NCBI RefSeq assembly: GCF_017357225.1
Contig: NZ_CP071611.1
Location: 155,476-219,475, forward strand
Direction of reading: 5' to 3'
DNA from: Rhizobium binae
GTDB taxonomy: Bacteria > Pseudomonadota > Alphaproteobacteria > Rhizobiales > Rhizobiaceae
Length of the DNA: 64,000 bases
Shown: piece by piece, positions 45,476 through 54,553 of the stretch
How positions within the stretch are numbered: position 1 is the stretch's first letter
Layout: the number at the start of each line of letters is the position of its first letter
Position numbers and translations under genes: made by a program
Notes under the pieces: model-generated
Seen by the model: the letters and a program-made list of their open reading frames with translations, nothing else
Database searches by the model: none
What the model was told of the DNA's origin: nothing

Positions 45476-46104
45476 AGCTCGACCCCTTCTATCTCATCGT
45501 CGACGGTGCCGAATGGATCGAGCGTCTCGTGCCGCTCGGCGTCAAACTCGTCCAGCTGCGCATCAAGGACCGGTCGGAGCCGGTGCTTCGCGAGGAGATC
45601 CGGCGTTCGAAGGCTGCCTGTGCGGCAGCGGCCTGCCAATTGATCATCAACGATTACTGGAAACTGGCGATCGATGAGGGATGTGATTTCATCCATCTCG
45701 GGCAGGAAGACCTGATGACGGCCGATCTAAATGCCATTCGCCGCGCCGGCTTGAAGCTCGGCCTTTCCACGCACGATCCATCAGAACTGGAAACCGCGCT
45801 GGCCGCTGCGCCGGACTATGTTGCCCTTGGGCCGGTCTGGCCCACGGTGCTCAAAGAAATGAAATGGGCGCCGCAAGGCGTCGAACGCCTCGCGGACTGG
45901 CGGCGGCGTGTCGGACCAATGCCGCTCGTTGCCATTGGCGGGATCACCGCCGAACGCGCGCCGCTGGTATTGGAAAACGGCGCCGATAGCGCTGCCGTGG
46001 TCACCGATATCACCCGCAATCCGGATCCCGAGGCCCGCACGCGACAGTGGCTGGCCGCGACCGCGCCTTGGCGATCTGTCGGTGAGACGCCGCGCCTGGC
46101 CTGA
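45472..46104 (+). CDS. thiE: Thiamin phosphate synthase ThiE
   Basis: 210-residue ThiE (TenI/ThiE family TIM barrel). [17 protein letters not shown] and [25 protein letters not shown] carry the pyrophosphate-binding Arg/Lys and Asp residues; FGPVWPT-type (here [19 protein letters not shown]) and [30 protein letters not shown] complete the site. It joins the pyrimidine and thiazole parts. Last gene of the operon; thiD and thiL are not here, so they must lie elsewhere. Confidence 0.95.
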   Translation: MKLDPFYLIVDGAEWIERLVPLGVKLVQLRIKDRSEPVLREEIRRSKAACAAAACQLIINDYWKLAIDEGCDFIHLGQEDLMTADLNAIRRAGLKLGLSTHDPSELETALAAAPDYVALGPVWPTVLKEMKWAPQGVERLADWRRRVGPMPLVAIGGITAERAPLVLENGADSAAVVTDITRNPDPEARTRQWLAATAPWRSVGETPRLA

Positions 46105-46105
46105 C

Positions 46106-46119
46106 TGAAATATATTTCA
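46106..46119. promoter_or_regulatory. Perfect 14-bp palindrome, candidate operator of the SorC operon
   Basis: TGAAATATATTTCA is its own reverse complement. It lies directly after the thiE stop and 148 bp before the binding-protein start; a looser AT-rich palindrome-like stretch (TTGAATTATATTGA) follows at 46125-46138, overlapping a TTGACA at 46134-46139 that could be a -35 element. Good candidate site for the SorC protein encoded at 49893. Inferred. Confidence 0.5.
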
Positions 46120-46210
46120 TGTCTTGAATTATATTGACAGACCTCAAGCTTTACGCTTAGCTGCCTATACCGGGCGTCGAGGAGGAAGTCCGGACTTCAA
46201 CGCGATCAGC

Positions 46211-46226
46211 GGCGCCTTTCGGCGCC
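46211..46226 (+). terminator. Hairpin GGCGCC-TTTC-GGCGCC in the leader of the SorC operon
   Basis: A 6-bp GC stem with a 4-nt loop, followed by CTCGGGCTTTTGG, lies 107 bp after thiE and 40 bp before the next start. It could terminate thi transcription or attenuate the sugar operon. The T-run is short, so this is weak. Confidence 0.35.
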
Positions 46227-46266
46227 CTCGGGCTTTTGGGAGAGGCTTCGGCCTCAAGGAGGACTC

Positions 46267-47295
46267 TTGCGCACTTTACTCACCACGACCGCAATGGCGG
46301 TTTTTGCTGCAACGTTTATCGCCGGCGCCGCAAGCGCGGGAACGGAAAACCCGTTCCGCTGCAAGCCGGGCGAAAAATACGTCATGAATGTTATGGTTTC
46401 GGGTGTCGAATATTGGTTCCCCGTCTACGAGATGTTCAAGCAGGCGGGGCAACAACTCGGCTGCGAAACGGAATATACGGGCACACCGGAATATGACGTC
46501 AACAAGCAGATCGCCACCTTCGACCAGGCGCTGGCGCAAAATCCGGCCGGCATCCTCGTCCATCCGATGAATTCCGACCCGTTCATCGAGCCGATCAACC
46601 GCGCCATCGGCCAGGGCACGGCGGTCGTCACCTTTGCAGCCGACTCGCCGCTGTCCAAGCGCGTCTCCTTCATCACCTCGGACAACACCCGCGAAGGCAC
46701 CTATGCCGCCGACGCGATCGCCGAGAAGATGGGCGGCAAGGGCGAGTATGCCGTTCTGGAAAATCCCGGCCAGGACAACCACGACAAGCGCATCGCTGCC
46801 TTCATCGCCCGCATGGACGAGAAGTGGCCTGATATGAAGCTTGTCGGCCGCGCCGCATCCAACCAGGACCCGACCAAGGCCTACCAAGGGCTTTCCAGCC
46901 TCATCCAGGCCAACCCGAACCTTGGGGCCGTTTTCATGCCGGAAGCGAACTCCGCAATCGGCGCCGCGCAGGCCAACAAGGAAACCGGCGGCAAGGTTCT
47001 CGTCATGTGCGCCGATGTCAATGCCAACATTCTCGACATGATCAAGGCCGGCGAAGTCTTCGGCTCGATCAACCCCAACCAGGGCATGCAGGGCTACATG
47101 GGCTTCATGCTACTGTGGCTCGCCAAGCACCCGGAACTGATCGACCCGATGAACGACGCCAAGCGCTCGGGCTTCAACCCGATGAGCATCCCGGTCGTCG
47201 ATAACGGCCTCTCCATCGTGACCGCCGCAAATGCCGATGATTTCTACTGGGACAAGTACCTGAAGCGTCGCGGTACCAAGGGCATCGAGGAGTAA
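46267..47295 (+). CDS. Sugar/polyol ABC transporter substrate-binding protein (Peripla_BP_4)
   Basis: 342-residue periplasmic binding protein of the ribose/galactose-type (family 2). Signal peptide at 1-24 (LLTTTAMAVFAATFIAGAASA). TTG 46267 is used as start: AAGGAGG is 4 bp upstream, a close spacing. Typical cleft segments: YWFPVYEMFKQAGQQLGCE, PAGILVHPMNSDPFIEPINRAIGQG and VITFAADSP-like VVTFAADSPLSKR, and FMPEANSAIGAAQA. First gene of the nine-gene SorC-linked operon. The sugar is unknown. Confidence 0.88.
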   Translation: MRTLLTTTAMAVFAATFIAGAASAGTENPFRCKPGEKYVMNVMVSGVEYWFPVYEMFKQAGQQLGCETEYTGTPEYDVNKQIATFDQALAQNPAGILVHPMNSDPFIEPINRAIGQGTAVVTFAADSPLSKRVSFITSDNTREGTYAADAIAEKMGGKGEYAVLENPGQDNHDKRIAAFIARMDEKWPDMKLVGRAASNQDPTKAYQGLSSLIQANPNLGAVFMPEANSAIGAAQANKETGGKVLVMCADVNANILDMIKAGEVFGSINPNQGMQGYMGFMLLWLAKHPELIDPMNDAKRSGFNPMSIPVVDNGLSIVTAANADDFYWDKYLKRRGTKGIEE

Positions 47296-47355
47296 AAACC
47301 GACAGGCCATCTGCGCCGCCTGGCGCGGATGGTTCGGATGGGTGGGAGGAAGATG

Positions 47356-48882
47356 ATGGCAGAGCCCGTGCTCACCATTCATGGTGTCACCAAGCATTTC
47401 GGGGCGGTGAAGGCGTTGACGGATGTCGACTTCACCCTCGAGCGCGGTGAAGTCCATGCGCTTTGCGGCGAGAACGGCGCCGGCAAGTCGACGCTGATGA
47501 ACATCATCGCCGGCGTGCTGCAGCCGACCGAAGGCGAAATCCGCGTCGACGGCAAGGCTGTGCGCATTTCCTCTCCCGCCGCCGCCCAGTCTCTCGGCAT
47601 CGGCCTGGTGCACCAGGAAATCGCGCTCTGCCCGGATGCGACGGTTGCCGAAAACATGTTCATGGCGACGACCAATCGCCGTCGGGCGCCGCTTATGAAC
47701 TACCGCGGGCTGGAGCGCGAGGCGCAGGCGGTGATGAACCGGCTAGCCGCAATCGATGTCCGCCGAAAGGTCGCCGACCTGCCGATATCAAGCCAGCAGC
47801 TCGTCGAGATCGCTAAGGCGTTGACGCTCGACTGCCGCGTGTTGATCCTCGACGAACCGACGGCTGCCCTGACCGAGACCGAGGCGCGACAGCTCTTCTC
47901 GATCATCCGCGACCTCAAAGCGAACGGCATTTCGATCATCTATATCAGTCACCGCATGGCCGAAATCTTCAGCCTCTGCGACCGGGTCACCGTGTTCCGC
48001 GACGGCCGCTACGTCTGCACCGACGGCATTGCCGACGTGACGCCGGACGATGTGGTGCGCCGCATGGTCGGCCGCGAGATCACGCAGCTCTACCCCGACA
48101 AGCTCGGTGCCGGCGAAATGTCAGGCGAGACGATCCTCGAGGTCGACGGCATTGGTGACGGGGTGCGTTTTCACGACATCAACTTTGGCCTGCGCAAGGG
48201 CGAGATCCTTGGCATCGGTGGCCTTATCGGCTCCGGCCGCACGGAAATCGCCGAAGGCATCTGCGGGTTGCGGCCGCGCACGGCAGGAACCGTCCGCCTG
48301 CACGGCACGGCGCAACCGATCCGCGCCTATTCGGATGCGGTGAAAGCCGGCATCGTCTACCTGTCCGAGGACCGCAAGGGGTCGGGCATCTTTCTCGAAA
48401 TGTCCATCGCGCAGAACATATCGGTGCTGGATCTGAAGGCGCTCACCAATTCGGTCGGCCTGCTGAACGGCCGCGCGGAGGCCGCGCTAGCCGACGATTT
48501 CGCCCGAAGGCTCGCCATGCGCATGAGCGGCATCGAGGCGCCGGTAAAATCGCTTTCCGGCGGCAACCAGCAGAAAGTGGCGATCGCCAAGCAGCTCGCG
48601 GTGAAGCCGAAGGTCATCCTGATGGACGAGCCCACGCGCGGCATCGATGTCGGCGCGAAGGCGGAAATCCACCGCCTGCTGCGCGAGCTGGCAAGCTCGG
48701 GCATCGGCATCATCGTCATCTCGTCGGAGATGCCGGAGCTTCTCGGTCTTGCCGATCGTCTGCTGGTCGTCCGCGAGGGACGCATTGCAGGCGTACTCGG
48801 AGCCGACGAGATGTCGGAAGAGGCCGTCATCCGCCTTGCTTCCGGCATGGGCAGCGCAAGGGCGGCAGACCATGCCGCGTGA
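47356..48882 (+). CDS. Sugar ABC transporter ATP-binding protein, RbsA/MglA-like
   Basis: 508-residue protein with two nucleotide-binding domains. Domain 1: Walker [10 protein letters not shown] near residue 36, Walker [16 protein letters not shown], and the TXISHRM-type H-loop [10 protein letters not shown]. Domain 2: degenerate Walker A-like [14 protein letters not shown] near 285, signature [16 protein letters not shown] near 398, Walker [16 protein letters not shown] 47356 has GGAGG at 6 bp; ATG 47353 would be too close. CUT2 importer ATPase partnering the RbsC-like permease. Confidence 0.93.
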   Translation: MAEPVLTIHGVTKHFGAVKALTDVDFTLERGEVHALCGENGAGKSTLMNIIAGVLQPTEGEIRVDGKAVRISSPAAAQSLGIGLVHQEIALCPDATVAENMFMATTNRRRAPLMNYRGLEREAQAVMNRLAAIDVRRKVADLPISSQQLVEIAKALTLDCRVLILDEPTAALTETEARQLFSIIRDLKANGISIIYISHRMAEIFSLCDRVTVFRDGRYVCTDGIADVTPDDVVRRMVGREITQLYPDKLGAGEMSGETILEVDGIGDGVRFHDINFGLRKGEILGIGGLIGSGRTEIAEGICGLRPRTAGTVRLHGTAQPIRAYSDAVKAGIVYLSEDRKGSGIFLEMSIAQNISVLDLKALTNSVGLLNGRAEAALADDFARRLAMRMSGIEAPVKSLSGGNQQKVAIAKQLAVKPKVILMDEPTRGIDVGAKAEIHRLLRELASSGIGIIVISSEMPELLGLADRLLVVREGRIAGVLGADEMSEEAVIRLASGMGSARAADHAA

Positions 48883-48904
48883 AGAGAACATGGGAGAGAG
48901 GGAA

Positions 48905-49891
48905 ATGGCAATCGACACGATGGCAGGCATGCCCAGGACGTCGTCCTTCAAACGCATCGGCACGATGCGCGAGGCGGGGCTGATCGCGATCATCCTGGCG
49001 CTCGGCATCATCATGAGCTTCGCCTCGCCGTACTTCCTGACGCTCGGCAATTTCCGCGCGATGCTGATGAGCTTTTCCGTGGAGGGCATCGTCGTCGTCG
49101 GGATGACGATCCTGCTCATCGTCGGCGGCATCGACCTTGCGGTCGGCTCCGTCGTCTGCTTCGCGATGGTGCTCTCGGGCTCGCTCTTTCTCGCCGGGCT
49201 CGATCCGTGGACGGCTTCGCTTGCCGGCATTCTTGCCAGCAGCGCCATCGGCGCCATCATGGGTTTCTTCGTGACGGTCGTCGGTCTCAACCACTTCATC
49301 ACGTCGCTGGCGGGCATGGTGATCGTGCGCGGCCTCTGCCTCATCATCACCAAGGGCACGCCGCTCTCGCTCTTCACGCTGCCGGCCGGCTTCAAGGCAG
49401 TGGGGCAGGGCACGTTCTACGGCATTCCCTATGTCATCCTGATCTTCGTCGCTGTCGTCATCCTGTTCGATTTCCTGCTGCGCCGGGCGACCGCCTTCCG
49501 CAAGGTGTTCTACACGGGCAGCAATGAAAAGGCGGCGCTCTATTCCGGCATCAAGACGAACCAGGTGAAGTTCTGGGTGACAGTGCTCTGCTCGACGCTC
49601 GCCGGCGTCGCCGGTGTCATCTACATGTCCCGCTTCGGGGCGGCGACGCCGACTTTCGGCGTCGGGATGGAGTTGAACATCATCGCGGCCGCGGTGATCG
49701 GCGGAGCCTCGCTGAACGGCGGCTCGGGAACCATCCTCGGGGCCATCCTCGGCATCGCGCTTCTTTCTCTCGTCACCTCGTCGCTGATCCTGCTAAACGT
49801 TTCGGTCTATTGGCAGGACATGATCAAAGGATGCATCCTGCTTGCCGCCGTATCCATCGACCATTTCCTCCACAAGCGGAAGGCCGCCTGA
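48905..49891 (+). CDS. Sugar ABC transporter permease, RbsC-like
   Basis: 328-residue BPD_transp_2 permease with about nine membrane helices. The segment GMTILLIVGGIDLAVGSVVCFAMVL near 60-85 carries the family GGIDLSVG motif (here DLAVG). A C-terminal GGASLNGGSGTILGAILGIALLSLV is also typical. ATG 48905 has GAGAGGGAA upstream; ATGs at 48872 and 48890 would overlap the ATPase gene. It forms the homodimeric channel of the CUT2 importer. Confidence 0.9.
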   Translation: MAIDTMAGMPRTSSFKRIGTMREAGLIAIILALGIIMSFASPYFLTLGNFRAMLMSFSVEGIVVVGMTILLIVGGIDLAVGSVVCFAMVLSGSLFLAGLDPWTASLAGILASSAIGAIMGFFVTVVGLNHFITSLAGMVIVRGLCLIITKGTPLSLFTLPAGFKAVGQGTFYGIPYVILIFVAVVILFDFLLRRATAFRKVFYTGSNEKAALYSGIKTNQVKFWVTVLCSTLAGVAGVIYMSRFGAATPTFGVGMELNIIAAAVIGGASLNGGSGTILGAILGIALLSLVTSSLILLNVSVYWQDMIKGCILLAAVSIDHFLHKRKAA

Positions 49892-49892
49892 C

Positions 49893-50900
49893 ATGCCGAT
49901 CGCCAAACTGAAACCCAGGACGACAGCCCCGCGCGAAGAAATCGTCATCGCCCGCCAGATGCACCAGGCCCTCGTCCTGCACTTTCTGGAGGGTTTGACG
50001 CAGGCGCAGATCGCCGATCAGCTCGGCATCTCGCACGCCACCGTCAACCGTCTCATCAAGCGGGGCCGTCAGCTCGGCCTGGTCGAGATCAAGATCAAGT
50101 CGCCGATCGAACCTCTGGTCGATATGGAGGAGCGGCTCCTGGCGCTTGGCGGCATCAGCCGGGCGGTCGTGGTCCCCACGGTCTCCGACAATCCGCAGAC
50201 CGCGCTGCTGGCGGTCGGCGAGGCGGCGGCCCGCCTGCTGCTCGAAGAAATCGCCGATGGCGATACGATCTGCATCACCGGCGGCAAGGGCGTCAGCGCC
50301 GTCGTCGCCGGCCTCCAGGCGCCGCGCCGCTTCGATGTCGAGGTCATCCCGGCAACCGGCTGTGTGCAGGGCAAACACTATACCGACGTCAACCATGTCT
50401 CGACTTTGATGGCCGACCGGCTCGGCGGGCGCTCCTACCAGATCCACGCGCCGCTCTTTGCCGATGACGCCGAGCAGCGGTCGATGCTGATCAACATGCG
50501 TTCCGTCGCCGACGTCTTCCGGCGGGCGCGGGAAGCGAAGGTCGCGGTGGTCGGCATCGGCTCGATCCTGACCGATGATTCCAGCTATTATGACCTGCAC
50601 CCTTCCTCCAGCACCGATCGCGCGGCGATCGAGCGTTCGGGCGCCAGCTGCGAACTGCTCGCCCATTTGCTCGACGATCACGGCCGCGTCTGCGACTACA
50701 GCCTCAACCGGTCGCTGGTTTCGCTGACACTGTCTGAATTCGCCTCGATCCCGACGAAGATCGGCGTCGCCAGCGGTCCGAACAAAGCCGGGCCGATCCG
50801 CAGCATCCTGCGCGGCAATCATCTCGATACGCTCGTCACCGACGAGGCGACGGGCGCGCGCATTCTTGAACTCGCATCCGAGGAAGGATTTTCCGCATGA
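49893..50900 (+). CDS. SorC/DeoR-type sugar-binding transcriptional regulator
   Basis: 335-residue SorC-family regulator. The helix-turn-helix is at about 30-58 (LEGLTQAQIADQLGISHATVNRLIKRGRQLGLV), followed by the NagB/RpiA-like sugar-phosphate-binding domain from about 60 (ITGGKGVSAVVAGL, CVQGKHYTDVNHVSTLMADRLGG). Members sense phosphorylated intermediates. Encoded within the operon it probably controls, between the permease and an aldo/keto reductase; the 14-bp palindrome at 46106 is a candidate site. Confidence 0.9.
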   Translation: MPIAKLKPRTTAPREEIVIARQMHQALVLHFLEGLTQAQIADQLGISHATVNRLIKRGRQLGLVEIKIKSPIEPLVDMEERLLALGGISRAVVVPTVSDNPQTALLAVGEAAARLLLEEIADGDTICITGGKGVSAVVAGLQAPRRFDVEVIPATGCVQGKHYTDVNHVSTLMADRLGGRSYQIHAPLFADDAEQRSMLINMRSVADVFRRAREAKVAVVGIGSILTDDSSYYDLHPSSSTDRAAIERSGASCELLAHLLDDHGRVCDYSLNRSLVSLTLSEFASIPTKIGVASGPNKAGPIRSILRGNHLDTLVTDEATGARILELASEEGFSA

Positions 50901-51892
50901 GCGGCGAACAGTTGACCCGCGAAATCGGCCGCTCCGGCGTCAAGGCTTCGGCCGTCGGCCTCGGCACCTGGGCAATCGGCGGTTGGATGTGGGGCGGCAC
51001 GGACGAGGCGCAATCCATCGCCGCGATCCAGGCCTCGCTCGATGCCGGCGTCACGCTCATCGACACGGCGCCGGCCTACGGCCTGGGCCGATCCGAAGAG
51101 ATCGTCGGCAAGGCGCTTGCCGGACGCCGCGACAAGGCGGTGATCGCCACCAAATGCGGGCTGGTTTGGCATACGCAGAAGGGCAGCCATTTCTTTGATC
51201 AGGACGGCAAGCCGGTGCACCGCCATCTGGGACGGGACTCGATCGCTCACGAGGTGGAGGAAAGCCTGCGCCGCCTCGGCACGGACTATATCGACCTCTA
51301 CATCACCCATTGGCAGGACCCGACGACGCCGATCGAGGAGACCGTCGCGGCGCTGGAAGAGCTGAAACGGGCTGGAAAGATCCGCGCCATCGGCGCCAGC
51401 AACGTCAATCGGTCGGAACTCGAGCAATATATCGCGACCGGTTCGCTCGATGCGATCCAGGAGCGGTTCAGCATGATCGATCGCCAGATCGAGGCGGACC
51501 TGCTGCCGCTCACCATCGCTGACGGCGTGTCGACGCTCAGCTATTCCTCACTGGCGCTCGGCCTGCTTTCCGGAGTCATCGGGCCTGAGCGCGTGTTTTC
51601 CGGCGACGACCAGCGCAAGGACAATCCGCGCTTTTCCGTCGCCAACCGGCGCAAGGCCAAGGATTTTGCCGAGGCGATCCGGCCTGTCGCGGAGCGCCAC
51701 GGCGCCAGCATCGCGCAGACTGTGATCGCCTGGACGCTGGCCCAGCCGGGCGTAACCTTCGCGCTTTGCGGCGCGAGAACCCCGGCGCAGGCGCTTGACA
51801 ATGCGCGGGCCGGAACGCTTCGCCTTTCAACAGCCGATCTCGCTGCCATCGACACCGCCATATCGGCGGAGCTCGCCGCCATGGACGGATAA
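50897..51892 (+). CDS. Aldo/keto reductase
   Basis: 331-residue AKR. The catalytic tetrad is visible: Asp in LIDTAPAYGLGRSEEIVG (Asp54-Tyr59 region), Lys in VIATKCGL near 83 and His in DLYITHWQDP near 136. The NADPH-binding end is LALGLLSGVI and SIAQTVIAWTLAQPGVTFALCGARTPAQALDNA near 267-300. ATG 50897 overlaps the regulator stop by 4 bp. Reduces or oxidises a sugar or polyol in the catabolic route. Confidence 0.92.
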   Translation: MSGEQLTREIGRSGVKASAVGLGTWAIGGWMWGGTDEAQSIAAIQASLDAGVTLIDTAPAYGLGRSEEIVGKALAGRRDKAVIATKCGLVWHTQKGSHFFDQDGKPVHRHLGRDSIAHEVEESLRRLGTDYIDLYITHWQDPTTPIEETVAALEELKRAGKIRAIGASNVNRSELEQYIATGSLDAIQERFSMIDRQIEADLLPLTIADGVSTLSYSSLALGLLSGVIGPERVFSGDDQRKDNPRFSVANRRKAKDFAEAIRPVAERHGASIAQTVIAWTLAQPGVTFALCGARTPAQALDNARAGTLRLSTADLAAIDTAISAELAAMDG

Positions 51893-51903
51893 CGGACGCC
51901 ATC

Positions 51904-53652
51904 ATGAACCGACTGGAAACAATGGACGGGCTTCGCCAAAGCCCGAAGGTGGACGTTTGCGTCCTCGGCGGCGGCATCAACGGGCTCAGCGTCTTCCGCG
52001 AGCTGGCGCTGCAAGGCGTGAACGTGCTGCTCGTCGAGCAAGGTGACTATTGCTCCGGTGCGAGTGCCGCCCTCTCGCGCATGGTCCATGGCGGGCTGCG
52101 CTATCTGGAGAATGGCGAATTCAGCCTCGTGCAGGAATCGCTCGTCGAGCGCGACCGGCTGCTGCGCAACGCTCCTCACTATGTCGCGCCATTGCCGACG
52201 ACGGTTCCTGTTTTCGACATCTTCTCCGGCCTTGCCAACGGCATCGTGCGCTTCCTCGGTCTCACCCGCCGTCCAAGCCGCCGCGGCGCCGTGGCCATCA
52301 AGACCGGCCTCGCAATCTACGATTTCCTGACGCGCAAACGCGCGCTGATGCCCCGCCATCAATTCCGCGGTCGCCGGGCGACGCTGGCCAAATGGCCCGC
52401 GCTCAATCCTGGGATACGCAGCTCCGCCACCTATTACGATGCCTGGGTAAGCCATCCGGAGCGGATCGGAATCGAGCTGCTGCGCGACGGCCTATCGGCC
52501 GGCCCGAATGCCCGGGCCTTGAACTATGCGACGATCGAGCAGGCCGGGGCGGGGGACTTCCTGCTCCGGGACGGAATCGCCGGGGAGACGTTTCGCATCC
52601 GGCCCGGGCTGGTCGTCAACGCGACCGGCGGCTGGATCGATATCGCGAATGGATCTCTCTTTCCCGAAGGCGCCCGGCCTGCCCCGCTGATGGGTGGCAC
52701 CAAGGGGTCGCATCTCATCATCGACAATCCCGCGCTCCGCGACATGCTCGACGGGCACATGGTCTATTACGAGAATGAGGACGGGCGCATCTGCATCCTT
52801 TTCCCCTATCTCGGCAAGGTGCTGGTCGGCTCGACGGACATTCGCGTCGAAGACCCCGACGCTGTGCGCTGCGAGACCGACGAGCGCGACTATATCCTGC
52901 AATCGCTCGCCTTCGTGCTGCCGGGCATACGTATCCGGCCGGAAGAGATCGTCTTCCAGTTTGCCGGCGTGCGTCCGCTGCCGGCCAGCAAGGACAGTTT
53001 TACCGGACGGATCCCGCGTGACCATTTCTGCACCATGATCGAAGGCCATGATGGCGGCCCGGCGGTGCTCTGCATGATCGGCGGCAAGTGGACGACGTTC
53101 CGCTCCTTCGGTGAACTGGCGGCCGACATGGTGCTGGAACGGTTTGGCCGGCTTCGGCGCGTCGATACGGCGGAGAGAGCATTTGGCGGCGGGCGTGCCT
53201 TCCCCAAAGACGGCGGCAGCTGGGTTCGTGACCTTGCGGCGTCGACGGGTATTTCCATCGATCGCGCTGCGATCCTCTTCGAACGCTACGGCACCGATGC
53301 GCAGGATGTCGCCGGCTTCATCGCGGCAGGCCCCGACGATCCTTTACCGCACGCCGGCTATAGCCTCCGCGAAGTCCAATATCTAATCGGCGCCGAAGCC
53401 GTCGAGCATCTGGACGATCTGCTGTTGCGCCGCACGACACTGGCAATTTCCGGCGAGCTCTCGCTCGACATGGCTGACGCCGTGCTCGGCCTGCTGGCCG
53501 CCGAAAGAGGCTGGTCGGCGGCGCGCGTCGCCGAAGAGCGCGTCCGTTTTCTCACCATCATGCACGAGCGCCACGGTGTGGCCGAAACAACCCTTTCCGC
53601 AAGGAACGAACGAAGGAGTGAACTATGCGAGACAACCTCAAGGTCCGGATGA
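51904..53652 (+). CDS. Glycerol-3-phosphate dehydrogenase (GlpD)-like FAD protein
   Basis: 582-residue flavoprotein. FAD motif VDVCVLGGGINGLSVFRELALQG near residues 15-37; SGASAALSRMVHGGLRYLENGEFSLVQESLVERDRLLRNAPHYV near 53-95 and GTKGSHLIIDNP are GlpD/GlpA signatures; a C-terminal helical DAO_C domain follows. About 80 residues longer than E. coli GlpD. In erythritol loci a GlpD homologue (EryB) oxidises a phosphorylated polyol, so by analogy this could act on the product of the FGGY kinase in this operon. The last 28 bp overlap the aldolase gene. Confidence 0.88.
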   Translation: MNRLETMDGLRQSPKVDVCVLGGGINGLSVFRELALQGVNVLLVEQGDYCSGASAALSRMVHGGLRYLENGEFSLVQESLVERDRLLRNAPHYVAPLPTTVPVFDIFSGLANGIVRFLGLTRRPSRRGAVAIKTGLAIYDFLTRKRALMPRHQFRGRRATLAKWPALNPGIRSSATYYDAWVSHPERIGIELLRDGLSAGPNARALNYATIEQAGAGDFLLRDGIAGETFRIRPGLVVNATGGWIDIANGSLFPEGARPAPLMGGTKGSHLIIDNPALRDMLDGHMVYYENEDGRICILFPYLGKVLVGSTDIRVEDPDAVRCETDERDYILQSLAFVLPGIRIRPEEIVFQFAGVRPLPASKDSFTGRIPRDHFCTMIEGHDGGPAVLCMIGGKWTTFRSFGELAADMVLERFGRLRRVDTAERAFGGGRAFPKDGGSWVRDLAASTGISIDRAAILFERYGTDAQDVAGFIAAGPDDPLPHAGYSLREVQYLIGAEAVEHLDDLLLRRTTLAISGELSLDMADAVLGLLAAERGWSAARVAEERVRFLTIMHERHGVAETTLSARNERRSELCETTSRSG

Positions 53653-54467
53653 ACCGGCTGTTCGGCAACGGCCGCTGCCTTGATGTGGCGATCGATCACG
53701 GTGTGTGCAACGAACCGTCTTTCCTCGACGGGCTGGAGAACATGCCGGCCGTCGTCAAGGCGCTGGTCGATGCGAGACCGGATGCGATCCAGATGAATTA
53801 CGGCCAGGCCGATCTGCTGCAGGATCTGGCCGGCAAGGACAAGCCGGCGCTCGTCATGCGCATCGATATGGGAAATCCTTATAACCGCATCCGTCACCGC
53901 GACATGTGGGCGGTGCTGCAGAATGAAGCAGAGCCACTGGTTGGCGCCTTGCAGATGGATGCCGCCTGCGTGGTGGTCAACCTGTTCATGCTGCCGGACG
54001 AGCCCGATCTCTTCCGCCAGTGCGTACAGAACATTTCGCGTGTCCGGGCGGACTGCGAGAAATATGGCATGCCGCTGATGATCGAACCGCTCGTCATGCA
54101 GGCGGTTACCGAGCGCGGCGGCTACATGGTGGACGGCGATGCCGACAAGATCGTCACCTTGACGCGGCTCGCGCGCGAAATGGGCGCCGATATCGTCAAG
54201 GCCGATCCCACGACAAATGCGGAGGATTTCCACCGCGTGGTCGAGGCGGCACGATGCCCGGTTCTGGTGCGCGGCGGCGGCAAGGAGGATCTCGCCACCG
54301 TCTTTGCCAAATCCGCGGCCTTGATGCGGCAGGGTGCGGTGGGCATGGTCTATGGCCGCAACATCTACCAGCACGCCAATCCGAGCGCTGTCGTGCGCGC
54401 CCTGATGGCGATCATCCACCAGGATGCGAGCGGCGAGGAAGCCGTTGCGATCTATCGACAAGGCTGA
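53625..54467 (+). CDS. Class I aldolase, DeoC/FbaB/LsrF-like
   Basis: 280-residue aldolase of the DhnA/LsrF class. The N-terminus CLDVAIDHGVCNEPSFLDGLEN, the Schiff-base lysine in GADIVKADPTTNAED near 193 and the phosphate-binding PVLVRGGGKEDLATVFAKSAALMRQGAVGMVYGRNIYQHANP near 212-253 are as in the family. It would split a phosphorylated keto-sugar into two parts. The ATG at 53625 follows GAAGGAG. Sits between the GlpD-like and kinase genes. Confidence 0.88.
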   Translation: MRDNLKVRMNRLFGNGRCLDVAIDHGVCNEPSFLDGLENMPAVVKALVDARPDAIQMNYGQADLLQDLAGKDKPALVMRIDMGNPYNRIRHRDMWAVLQNEAEPLVGALQMDAACVVVNLFMLPDEPDLFRQCVQNISRVRADCEKYGMPLMIEPLVMQAVTERGGYMVDGDADKIVTLTRLAREMGADIVKADPTTNAEDFHRVVEAARCPVLVRGGGKEDLATVFAKSAALMRQGAVGMVYGRNIYQHANPSAVVRALMAIIHQDASGEEAVAIYRQG

Positions 54468-54476
54468 AGCGCGCCG

Positions 54477-54521
54477 GAGCAATTCCCGGAAGCGTGAAGC
54501 GGTTTATCTTCGGAATTGCGT
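54477..54521. repeat. Rhizobial intergenic palindrome (GCAATTCC...GGAATTGC type)
   Basis: GCAATTCC (54479-54486) and GGAATTGC (54512-54519) are exact inverted arms around a 25-nt middle with the text GAAGCGTGAAGCGGTTTATC. Copies of this type are very common between genes in Rhizobium, Agrobacterium and Sinorhizobium. Here it separates the aldolase from the kinase gene inside the operon and could form an mRNA hairpin there. Confidence 0.75.
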
Positions 54522-54553
54522 AGGCAATGACAGAACCTTGGGAGGGGTTCGCA

